A stretch of 7,260 nucleotides of DNA from Clostridiales bacterium (GCA_012800145.1 JAAZJW010000380.1:1-7260); one strand, 5' to 3'; positions 1-6,442 are shown, counted from the first letter of the stretch. A program made the numbers and translations. The notes: a model not told the origin generated them from the letters alone.

Positions 1-384
1 CAAATTATATACTGTTGATAATTGATTTCCAAGTACAACTTGGGTGTTACCTTTGTCAGGTGCGATTACAAACCTCACTCCTGCATCAGTCCTGGCTCTA
101 TTTCCCCTTATAGTGGCCGAATTAAAGACCGAAGGTTTGAAATCAAGTAAAAAATCTTTTCCTATTACCCTCACAGTTCTGTTGCCGCTTTTTACAATTA
201 CACTTGCCGGTATAGAAACAACCACCTGTGTACTGCCTGCAAGGGCTCCCCCGGTTAAATCTACTACTATCGAAGTTGTCTTGCTATCCCCTGTACCTAT
301 TATAACATTGGCAACACTGCCTGTTTTAATCATTGAGGTATCTTCCGCCAACCCTCCGTCATCGTCCGGTAGGTCTATTTTTCT
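1..384 (-). other. Start of a C-terminal domain after the FN3 module (residues 1897-2024, cut by window edge)
   Basis: An acidic linker (about 1897-1912, with D-D-D-G-G) leads into a beta-rich segment with V-V-V-S-I-P-A-S-V-I, then R-V-I-G-K-D-F and D-F-K-P-S-V-F. From memory, segments with an I-P-A-S-V strand occur in Clostridia surface proteins between FN3 or Ig-like modules and C-terminal SLH repeats. An SLH anchor further downstream is therefore a reasonable guess, but none is visible. G+C is clearly higher here than in the middle of the gene. Confidence 0.4.
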
Positions 385-3300
385 GCCCGTTTTTACGGTA
401 TTGCTTTCCCTTGAGGCCTTTGAAGAACCATAATCTCCTACAGCCTTTACAACAAATTTATAGGAAGTCCTTGGTTGAAGGTCATTATATGCGAAAAAGG
501 TGTGTTTCGTGGAACCTATAAATTCCGTGGTCTTGTCATCTGCTACTACAAACACCTCATACTGTGTTGCACCTGATACCGGGCCCCAATACACTCTAAT
601 AAATCTGTCATAGACTAACTCTGCTACCACATCGGAAGGAGCTGCAACTTCCGGCAAACCATAAGACAAATTTTCATACACCGGACTTGCTCCATCGTCT
701 GGGTTCACCACAATTACACCTTTACTTCCCGCTTTTAATGGGGGAGTTTTAACTGTTATAGTTTCGCTGTCTGTCACCTCGACATTGTTACCCTCTGTGC
801 CTTCTTCCAGTATATATGGAATACCCCCGATATATATAACCCTTCCTGTGCCCCCTTGGCTTTCTGAAACAAGTGTTATCTTGGGAGCAAAATATACCGT
901 AGTGCCTTTCATAAAGCCTGTTCCTTTCAGTTTGATTTCCTGGCCACCCCTGATAGACACGGTGGAAATTAGAGCCTTCTCTTGTTTATCTGCTGGATCC
1001 ACTATTGATATTATTTTTGGGACACTAATGTAGGTAAAAGAACCGTTTTCCGTGGAGGTTGCGCCATCCGGATTAATTACAATTACCTCTACTTCACCAC
1101 CTATATCTGAGCTAGGTGTCACCCCACGCAGCTCCCTACTGTTCACAAACTCCACATATGTTGCACCTTTCTTACCAATTAGAACATTCAATTTTTTGCC
1201 GCCTTCATCGTTTTTAAAGTTTCGCCCTAGTATAGTAACCCTTGTTCCACCTGTTTGAGGACCATAAGAGGGAATAACTTCATTAACTATTGGCAGTTTT
1301 CCGCCATCCTTAAACAATATAACTATGGGTCTATCTCTCAGTTCCCCAATTTCATCAGAACTTGTAACCCCACTGACACTTCTATTTTTCATATTTACAA
1401 TCTGAACTGCATAATACCTTCCTATAACCCCCTTATCCAAGGTAGGCATTTTAAATGAAATATTTCTGGGTATATTTTCATAGTTTACATCAGCTATAGC
1501 AATTGAGCCAGCTCCCTCATCTATGGGAACTAGTTTTACTTTAGCACCATCTAAAAAATCTACTCCTTCAATTTCTACAGGATTTACCCCTCGATAATCA
1601 AATTCTACAACAGTAGCATCCACTTCCTTGCCATCCAATGTTATATTTTTCTCCCTTCCCTCATCTGATTCATCCTTCCTTACCTTGGTAATAAAAGGTT
1701 CTGTATCAAAATCAATATACTCAAATTTACCTTTTACAGATGCGCCATCTTCATTAGTAATTATTATAGAAACCACTCCCGGTTCCCTGTATAAATAAGC
1801 GGGTGCATATGGCTTTATAAATTTAGTATTTGTATATTCAGTCCTAACAGAATACCCTCTTTCTACATGTAATTCATTATCTTTAGTAATTTCTACCTTA
1901 ATCATTTCAAATCCGTTATATGAATTATCCCTATCTTTTAATAAACTAAGCGGAATAAACCTTTTCCCCTCAAACTCTTCAAATATGTTGCTGTATTCGT
2001 CAGTTCCCTGCCGCAATTTTACTGTTAATTTCTTTATGTTGCCATCATATCTGACCATAAGTAATTGGTCATTTAAACTCACTATGGCCGGACCGCTTGT
2101 TGTAATTAAGGTGCTTCCTTTATAGGTTGATATATCTTCATCTACAAATTGCACCAACATTTTTTCCTCATTCTTTAATGTTATCTCGCCCGATTCTTCT
2201 TTATATATCTCAATTTTGCTTGGATAAAATTGATCCCCCCGGATTTTAACGGGAACGTTCCCCTCAAATTTACCATACCCCGGATCAATTTCCCTGATCG
2301 TAGGGTCGGAGCCTTTGTATACAAATGGTTTTCTATTGGATATACCATAATCATTATTTATTATATATATATCTACGATACCTGCCATGCCTGGGGGGGA
2401 AACCACTTCTAATGATTTCTCCATCATTTTTCCCACTATTTGAGCCTGATTGTCCGTACCTCCAAAATACACTTTGGGTAATATTGGTTCAACATATTTT
2501 TTAAAACCTTCTTCACCATATTCCTCTTTTAATTCCTCGACAGTGCAATCAGTGAAATCATCTATTTCCCCATTATCATTAATATCATCTTTAAATAGAT
2601 TGCCTGTGTCTGATTCCTTGAGCTTAAAATTATATCCATCTATTATAACAGTATTTCCCCCTAATGTGCTTCCAATATTATCCCCTGATGTTGTCCTTAC
2701 TTTGTCAATATAAGGATCTCTATCTACATATACGTAAGTAAACCCTTCGAGTTTGTCTACACCTTTTTTATCCGGATTTATAACATTAATAAGAACTGTA
2801 GTTCCATTAACAGGATCTATATCACCGGTATAGGGTGGCATCATAAATACAATTTCATTTGACGATTTGACTCTGACATTGTCAGGATTAACTAATTCCC
2901 CATTGATAACCACAGTAGGTTTCAAGTTGCTTGTAGTAAAAAACCCCTCGCCGTTAATCGTAACCTCATAGCCACCTTTATGTGATCCCTTTAAGGGAGC
3001 TACTGACTTAATTTTAGGAGGACCCTCGGGTTTAGTAATATATATAAACCCATCCTTACTGTGCCGTTTAGCATCCGGGTTTACAATAGTGATTGAATAT
3101 TTGTTGTCCTGGCTAATTTGTAGCTTGCCATATGGTACCTCAACACAAATTTTGTTTTCACTAAGTACTTTAACTCTATTTCCCACAATTTCATCATTTT
3201 CAGTTCTGTATAATGTATTCATTGTAAGACTTATCTCTGTATCCTGTATTTTCAACATCAAACCCCGCTTTGTGGGAGTTACTTCATATTCCGTTTTATT

Positions 3301-6072
3301 TACATCCTGTTTGGTAGCAATAATTTTTTCACCATTTTTATCCATAGTGATTATATATCTATTGTTATTTTCACTATCACCGTCATATAACTCAATTTGT
3401 CCCTTATTATTAATGTCTAATGTATATAAGTTTGAACCTTCGCTCAATAACACACTATAATAATAATCAGCTAATTTAAGGCCCTTAAATGCACCATCGG
3501 ATTCGATTTGTAATATTTTCTTATCTTCCGGGGATTCATATGATTGCAATTTGGGTGAGGCCTCATTGGGATGATAATCATTCACATCAATATTCCCAAT
3601 CATTACTCTTGTTCCGATCAAACTTTCTATATCCGACTCCGCAGCCGCCGGATTTGGCTTTTTGAAATCCTTCCCGGTAATTATGAAATAATTTTCATCT
3701 GTCCTTTCCTTGGGATTAAAATCTTCAATATATGGATCTGTAATAGATTTTTTATATATAAACGGATGAACATCCATAGTCCCATATGAAGGGTTCCTTA
3801 CCTGGACTTGGGTTTCTACCTCTCTATCTGAGGGGGGTGCCACAAAGGTAATCTTGTTTTCACTTTCCCTGGTAAAATTTCTCGGGTCTATTTTTTTGCC
3901 TTCTATTATCAGCTCTACATCCTTTTGAAATCCATTTCCCTCTATAGTTATAAATTCTCCACCATCCATAGTCACGCTGTATGGATAAATGCTAGCAATA
4001 ACCGGTTTTTGGTTTGAAATTTCAGTGTAAGCAAACCTAAAACCGAAATACATATCTTTGTGTCCCATACCCTCTGAATTTCTCAGGGGGTTAGTGACAG
4101 TTAAGTTTATATCTCTGTTAATACTATTATTAGGTATTTTACTATCTTTTGGTATCTCAATAATCAATTTGTTTCCTATATCATTATTTTTTATACCCTG
4201 AACTACTCCACTGGGGTTTAAAATCTCAAGAAATATATCACTATTATCATTTTTATTTAGTTTCAAATCACCAATTTCTACTTCCGGATAACGATACTCC
4301 TTTTTTCCCGATTTTTCATATTCATGGATAAGAAAATTAGACCCCTCTATGACTAAACGAACGTCTTTTTTTAGTACATAATTATCGTCATCCTTTTCAA
4401 CGGAAATGCTAGGGGGGGTTACACTTATGATATTAGGGGCCACGTCACTGGGTATGAATGTAAATTTTACATCATCATTTTTTATCAATTGTGAGAACTC
4501 AATTTTCTGTTCCTCATTATTGTTATCTTTATATCCAATTATAGTTCTAATAATTAGAATAACCTCTTTTTTAGCATCGTTTCCTTGTATATCTTCATTC
4601 CCAACTTCAGGTATTTCTATTGCAATTTTGTCAATACTAGGACTAAAATAAGATTTTTCTACCGAATCTCTGTTAAAAAATATGGGATTACCAATTATTC
4701 CTGTGATCTCCTTTACAACACTTGTTGCTTGTATCCCCTTATCCAATATATCGTTATAGTTCCCACCGCCATAAGTAATTCTGAGTATCCTTCCATTGTT
4801 TTCATCAGTAATAATACTGCCATTTTCATCTAGCAACTCCACCTTTGGATTAGTTTGGTTATCAAATGTATTGGTATTGAAACTTCCTAAATACTGTCCG
4901 GAAATTATTGCAGTGTAGCCGCCCATATTTGAACCAGAATCATCCTCTATTCTGCTAATAGATGGCTGATTTCCGGCTCCTATAACAATAAATTTCTTAT
5001 CCAGGATTTTTTGTTTATTAATTTGTTCCTCAATATTTCTGTTTTCATCAACATTATTTGTTAAAATTACAAAATATTCTTCACCGAGTTCCAGGGAGTC
5101 AGGAACCTCTACCTTCAACTCGGCTAATCTTTTATCTCCATTTACATATTTATCCTCGTTATAACTTATTTTTTCTGCTTTATTTCCTTTCGTGAAAGGA
5201 TCGGAAGTGTTCTTGAGAAAAAATACCTCTAGGTCTTTTAGGTTAGGTATTTTTTCCCCTCTAAAATAAACACTAGAATTAATTTGCCCTCTATTAGGTA
5301 TCATTTCTATTTCTTCTGAAATGTCTAAATTGCCATATAACGAAAAAATATTTTGATATATATGAGTGCTTTTTAAGGTTACCTCATTATCCCCGTAAGA
5401 AGTTTTTCCTCCTTTTTCAAATTTGATATTATACCGTCCTAACACATTTTGACTGATATTCTTAATAACTATATTTTTATTCTCATCATTGTCATATTCA
5501 ATTCCTTCATCTGTATACGGTACACCCTCTCTTCCATAGTACATTCTCACAGAGTCTGTATTATCTATATTATCATCGTCTCCGGTTCCATCCCCATTTT
5601 CATCCTCATTTTCAATTTCAATTTTATCAAGGTTTTTACCTGTAACAGTTAATTCATTTTCTCCTGATATTATTCGGATAGGTTCTATAGTATCTATTTG
5701 AGGCATAGATGTTTCGCCTATTTCCACAGGTTCATCATTTATAATAAGTTGGCTTCCTACGTTTTCTAGGGAAAACTGTACATATCCCGCGCCCTTCTTC
5801 AGGTTCGGAAGTGGAACAGAAACAGTCTTGCCATCTTCTTTCTTTATACGTACGTCTAACAGATTCAAATTTTTGCCATACATGTCCAAATAGTAGCTAT
5901 CCACAGTATTTTTAGTGCTATAATTTTTTATGATTTCAATTCTTTCAATTTTTAGCTCATCCCGTGGTTCACCTTCTGCAAAGGTTAACAGATTTTCAAA
6001 CGGTACAATTACTAAAATCATAAGCAATACTAAGGTTGTGCCTATGGGACTTCTAAACAATTTGTTTTTCAA
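1..6072 (-). CDS. Giant secreted multi-IPT/TIG and fibronectin type III surface protein (C-terminus beyond window)
   Basis: I translated this frame by hand. It runs 2024 codons without a stop and is still open at base 1. The start is a TTG at 6072-6070, six bases after GGGAGGG; the frame upstream is closed by a TAA at 6075-6073, so no earlier start is possible. Residues 1-32 form a signal peptide. Residues 33-545 are acidic and not confidently assigned. About 546-1806 hold around nine TIG-type beta-sandwich repeats, with G-x-x-F near residues 577, 712, 800, 1041, 1146, 1279, 1503, 1616 and 1717, and NPD-like motifs before the last strand. About 1810-1896 is a fibronectin type III domain, and 1897 onward is a further domain. 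Only two cysteines were seen (976, 1176). TIG and FN3 domains are non-catalytic binding or spacer modules, so a cell-surface adhesin or scaffold is inferred. Anchoring, for example by SLH repeats, would lie outside the window. Confidence 0.93.
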   Translation of the reverse strand, partial: MKNKLFRSPIGTTLVLLMILVIVPFENLLTFAEGEPRDELKIERIEIIKNYSTKNTVDSYYLDMYGKNLNLLDVRIKKEDGKTVSVPLPNLKKGAGYVQFSLENVGSQLIINDEPVEIGETSMPQIDTIEPIRIISGENELTVTGKNLDKIEIENEDENGDGTGDDDNIDNTDSVRMYYGREGVPYTDEGIEYDNDENKNIVIKNISQNVLGRYNIKFEKGGKTSYGDNEVTLKSTHIYQNIFSLYGNLDISEEIEMIPNRGQINSSVYFRGEKIPNLKDLEVFFLKNTSDPFTKGNKAEKISYNEDKYVNGDKRLAELKVEVPDSLELGEEYFVILTNNVDENRNIEEQINKQKILDKKFIVIGAGNQPSISRIEDDSGSNMGGYTAIISGQYLGSFNTNTFDNQTNPKVELLDENGSIITDENNGRILRITYGGGNYNDILDKGIQATSVVKEITGIIGNPIFFNRDSVEKSYFSPSIDKIAIEIPEVGNEDIQGNDAKKEVILIIRTIIGYKDNNNEEQKIEFSQLIKNDDVKFTFIPSDVAPNIISVTPPSISVEKDDDNYVLKKDVRLVIEGSNFLIHEYEKSGKKEYRYPEVEIGDLKLNKNDNSDIFLEILNPSGVVQGIKNNDIGNKLIIEIPKDSKIPNNSINRDINLTVTNPLRNSEGMGHKDMYFGFRFAYTEISNQKPVIASIYPYSVTMDGGEFITIEGNGFQKDVELIIEGKKIDPRNFTRESENKITFVAPPSDREVETQVQVRNPSYGTMDVHPFIYKKSITDPYIEDFNPKERTDENYFIITGKDFKKPNPAAAESDIESLIGTRVMIGNIDVNDYHPNEASPKLQSYESPEDKKILQIESDGAFKGLKLADYYYSVLLSEGSNLYTLDINNKGQIELYDGDSENNNRYIITMDKNGEKIIATKQDVNKTEYEVTPTKRGLMLKIQDTEISLTMNTLYRTENDEIVGNRVKVLSENKICVEVPYGKLQISQDNKYSITIVNPDAKRHSKDGFIYITKPEGPPKIKSVAPLKGSHKGGYEVTINGEGFFTTSNLKPTVVINGELVNPDNVRVKSSNEIVFMMPPYTGDIDPVNGTTVLINVINPDKKGVDKLEGFTYVYVDRDPYIDKVRTTSGDNIGSTLGGNTVIIDGYNFKLKESDTGNLFKDDINDNGEIDDFTDCTVEELKEEYGEEGFKKYVEPILPKVYFGGTDNQAQIVGKMMEKSLEVVSPPGMAGIVDIYIINNDYGISNRKPFVYKGSDPTIREIDPGYGKFEGNVPVKIRGDQFYPSKIEIYKEESGEITLKNEEKMLVQFVDEDISTYKGSTLITTSGPAIVSLNDQLLMVRYDGNIKKLTVKLRQGTDEYSNIFEEFEGKRFIPLSLLKDRDNSYNGFEMIKVEITKDNELHVERGYSVRTEYTNTKFIKPYAPAYLYREPGVVSIIITNEDGASVKGKFEYIDFDTEPFITKVRKDESDEGREKNITLDGKEVDATVVEFDYRGVNPVEIEGVDFLDGAKVKLVPIDEGAGSIAIADVNYENIPRNISFKMPTLDKGVIGRYYAVQIVNMKNRSVSGVTSSDEIGELRDRPIVILFKDGGKLPIVNEVIPSYGPQTGGTRVTILGRNFKNDEGGKKLNVLIGKKGATYVEFVNSRELRGVTPSSDIGGEVEVIVINPDGATSTENGSFTYISVPKIISIVDPADKQEKALISTVSIRGGQEIKLKGTGFMKGTTVYFAPKITLVSESQGGTGRVIYIGGIPYILEEGTEGNNVEVTDSETITVKTPPLKAGSKGVIVVNPDDGASPVYENLSYGLPEVAAPSDVVAELVYDRFIRVYWGPVSGATQYEVFVVADDKTTEFIGSTKHTFFAYNDLQPRTSYKFVVKAVGDYGSSKASRESNTVKTGRKIDLPDDDGGLAEDTSMIKTGSVANVIIGTGDSKTTSIVVDLTGGALAGSTQVVVSIPASVIVKSGNRTVRVIGKDFLLDFKPSVFNSATIRGNRARTDAGVRFVIAPDKGNTQVVLGNQLSTVYNL
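385..645 (-). other. Fibronectin type III domain of the giant protein
   Basis: Residues about 1810-1896 fit a fibronectin type III module. The domain starts A-A-P-S-D-V. It has the conserved strand-B tryptophan in V-Y-W1829-G-P-V, then G-A-T-Q-Y-E-V-F-V, the L-Q-P-x-T-x-Y turn, and F-V-V-K-A-V. It ends with S-N-T-V-K-T-G. The length of about 87 residues is normal. In bacteria these domains act as extracellular spacers between binding or catalytic modules, and here it separates the TIG array from the C-terminal part. Confidence 0.82.
1705..2223 (-). other. Long unassigned insertion inside a TIG repeat (residues 1284-1456)
   Basis: A TIG unit starts near residue 1255 with G1279-D-Q-F, but its closing strand (S-I-I-I-T-N-E-D-G, then F-E-Y-I) comes only just before residue 1456. 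About 110 extra residues are therefore present. The insert is rich in charged residues and beta-strand-like segments, and it includes a helix-like E-E-F-E-G-K-R-F stretch. No motif of a known enzyme or binding domain is visible. Its function is unknown. Confidence 0.4.
2551..2586 (-). other. EF-hand-like calcium-binding loop inside a TIG repeat
   Basis: Residues 1163-1174 read D-I-N-D-N-G-E-I-D-D-F-T. Oxygen-bearing side chains fall at loop positions 1, 3, 5 and 9, with Gly at 6 and Ile at 8, as in EF-hand and dockerin loops. Position 12, usually Glu or Asp, is Thr, but Asp1175 follows directly. The loop lies in an insertion after G1146-Y-N-F and is followed by an acidic, probably helical segment rich in Glu. 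Calcium binding is inferred from the pattern alone. Confidence 0.5.
3022..3663 (-). other. Long unassigned insertion inside a TIG repeat (residues 804-1017)
   Basis: A TIG-like unit begins near residue 776 and shows G800-K-D-F803. Its closing signature (I-V-N-P-D, then F-I-Y-I) comes only just before residue 1017. The roughly 200 residues between exceed a normal TIG unit of about 80-100. They contain Asp/Asn-rich turns, the Tyr-rich run A-D-Y-Y-Y-S, and one of the two cysteines seen (Cys976). The stretch appears beta-rich. It could be an inserted separate domain, or a diverged sandwich followed by another TIG unit that has lost its G-x-x-F. I do not recognise a family. Confidence 0.45.
4438..5976 (-). 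other. N-terminal acidic region of the giant protein (residues 33-545), family not recognised
   Basis: This part of about 513 residues follows the signal peptide and comes before the first clear TIG repeat. It is rich in Asp, Glu, Asn and Ile and reads as alternating beta strands. The motif G-K-N-L occurs twice, near residues 66 and 145, each after a strand-like segment, and a G-Q-Y-L occurs near 392. These resemble the TIG G-x-x-F signature with Leu in place of Phe, so the region may hold diverged TIG-like or other immunoglobulin-like sandwiches. An Asp-rich linker lies at residues 155-173. I see no catalytic motif. The assignment to diverged sandwiches is inference. Confidence 0.5.
5554..5610 (-). 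other. Asp-rich, calcium-loop-like linker in the giant protein
   Basis: Residues 155-173 are strongly acidic. They include D157-x-N159-x-D161-G162-x-x-D165, followed by further Asp and Asn residues. This spacing matches the DxDxDG calcium-binding pattern of EF-hand, dockerin and thrombospondin type 3 loops. Known loops of this kind bind calcium and stiffen extracellular proteins. Here it sits between strand-like segments and could be either a calcium site or simply a flexible acidic linker. Confidence 0.4.
5977..6072 (-). other. Signal peptide of the giant surface protein
   Basis: The first 32 residues have the layout of a Sec signal peptide. A basic start (Lys2, Lys4, Arg7) is followed by a hydrophobic core of about ten residues (L14 to V23, LVLLMILVIV). 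A short polar stretch then ends in T-F-A at 30-32, before E-G-E-P. Signal peptidase I would most likely cut after Ala32, because small or neutral residues sit at -3 and -1. No lipobox cysteine is present, so this is not a lipoprotein. The peptide also confirms the TTG start, since any later start would lose the basic region. Confidence 0.85.
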
Positions 6073-6078
6073 TTAAAT

Positions 6079-6085
6079 CCCTCCC
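6079..6085 (-). promoter_or_regulatory. Ribosome binding site fixing the TTG start of the giant gene
   Basis: GGGAGGG read on the minus strand lies six bases before the TTG at 6072-6070. This is close to the ideal anti-16S pairing and spacing for a Gram-positive bacterium. No in-frame ATG or GTG lies nearby ahead of the signal peptide core: the first in-frame ATG is codon 18, inside the hydrophobic segment. The TTG is therefore well supported. Confidence 0.85.
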
Positions 6086-6102
6086 TTGAGGGCCACAGGG
6101 AC

Positions 6103-6226
6103 GGCAGACTGTGTGAAAAAGCACTTTTCTCGCTTTTTGTCATTCTGAGTGTAACGAAGAATCTCGTTTTTAGGCCATTTGAGATCCTTCGCTTCGCTCA
6201 GGATGACATTTTTCGCACAGTCTGAC
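6103..6226. repeat. Long imperfect inverted repeat (foldback or REP/MITE-like element)
   Basis: Two nested pairs of arms face each other. The outer arms at 6103-6120 and 6209-6226 match at 16 of 18 positions as reverse complements. The inner arms at 6138-6165 and 6181-6208 match at 23 of 28. A 15-base loop (6166-6180) separates the inner arms, and the left side carries 17 extra bases (6121-6137). The inner arm, of the form TGTCATCCTGAGCGAAGCGA, matches a foldback sequence I remember as widespread between genes in many bacteria, including Clostridia; this is recollection, not a search result. The flanking CACAGGGACGG (6095-6105) also resembles a second common dispersed motif. RNA from either strand would form a long hairpin. 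No U-run follows it, so it is not a standard terminator. Confidence 0.82.
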
Positions 6227-6337
6227 GGTTGTCCTGACCCATCACTTAATACTAAATTATATGCCAATCCCCGACCCCTTTTATTATATTGTCATAAGCC
6301 AAGGCCTTGTTCCTCCCAGCTGTCTTCAATTAATAAG
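6227..6337. other. Spacer between the 32-codon ORF and the foldback element
   Basis: No firm gene is seen here. On the minus strand it holds a second GGGAGGA (6317-6311), nine bases before a TTG at 6302-6300 that opens only 16 codons. It also has a ten-base palindrome CAAGGCCTTG (6300-6309) and two TATAAT hexamers (6288-6283 and 6261-6256). Neither hexamer has a good -35 box at 16-18 bases or a TG extension, so a promoter for the giant gene is possible but unproven. The stretch could also be the decayed rest of the small gene upstream. Confidence 0.4.
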
Positions 6338-6436
6338 TTATCTTACAGACCTAAGTCTAACTATATCGCTCCTCAGTCCTTGAACATCACCGGACATTTT
6401 TTCTAATGGGTTTAAAATCTTATTATCATTATTCAT
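6338..6436 (-). CDS. Small 32-residue protein of unknown function, possibly a truncated coiled-coil gene
   Basis: An ATG at 6436-6434 lies six bases after GGGAGGAG (6450-6443), a near-perfect ribosome binding site. The frame codes for 32 residues before a TAA at 6340-6338. The product is charged and has Ile, Leu, Met and Val spaced as in an amphipathic helix (I-L-x-x-L-E-K-M, then V-Q-G-L-R-S-D-I-V-R-L). It has no signal peptide or membrane segment. Its start resembles the N-termini of small coiled-coil proteins found in Clostridia, which are usually much longer, so it may be the surviving front of a decayed gene. It lies between the two large surface-protein genes in the same direction, 78 bases after the first one's stop. 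A real short peptide and a remnant are both possible. Confidence 0.5.
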   Translation of the reverse strand: MNNDNKILNPLEKMSGDVQGLRSDIVRLRSVR

Positions 6437-6442
6437 TTATAA

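Larger units (their letters stand above)
655..4437 (-). repeat. Array of about nine IPT/TIG-type beta-sandwich repeats (protein level)
   Basis: Residues about 546-1806 repeat a recognisable pattern. A unit starts with a P-x-I-x-x-x-x-P type strand and often continues with GG before a V-x-I-x-G-x-x-F strand. It later has an A/M/S/T-P-P turn, and it ends with a strand containing NPD or a variant, then F-x-Y. The cleanest units are about 688-775, 1018-1112, 1591-1682 and 1683-1806. Others are about 546-682, 776-1017 (long insertion), 1117-1254 (EF-hand-like insertion), 1255-1456 (long insertion) and 1457-1590. TIG domains are immunoglobulin-fold modules; in bacteria they are found in adhesins and carbohydrate-active or surface proteins. 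The units differ widely at DNA level, so this is an old expansion and not a recent tandem duplication. Confidence 0.82.

Noticed and set aside
44..433. Plus-strand open frame of 129 codons
   Set aside because: It lies fully antisense to the FN3 and C-terminal coding region of the giant gene, has no ribosome binding site, and its Leu/Pro/Thr-rich product is typical of a shadow frame.
2330..2385. Run of alternating AT (TATATATAT) as a microsatellite or origin-like element
   Set aside because: It lies inside the coding frame and translates to a normal beta strand (I-Y-I-I-N-N) of a TIG unit.
3089..3460. Plus-strand open frame of 123 codons with a hydrophobic product
   Set aside because: It is antisense to the TIG array. 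The apparent hydrophobicity comes from the reverse complement of Asp/Glu/Asn/Lys-rich codons, so the membrane-like look is an artefact.
6103..6226. The inverted repeat as a rho-independent terminator or a CRISPR unit
   Set aside because: There is no U-run after the hairpin on the minus strand, and only one inverted pair exists, not regularly spaced direct repeats with unique spacers.
6073..6267. Minus-strand open frame of 64 codons ending just before the giant gene
   Set aside because: Most of it is the translated foldback element. Such frames arise by chance in repeats; no good ribosome binding site precedes it.
6256..6288. Two TATAAT hexamers as promoters for the giant gene
   Set aside because: Neither has a -35-like TTGACA at 16-18 bases nor an extended -10. 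In AT-rich spacer DNA such hexamers are expected by chance.
6179..6406. Plus-strand open frame of 75 codons
   Set aside because: It crosses the right arm of the inverted repeat and runs antisense to the 32-codon ORF, with no ribosome binding site or recognisable product.
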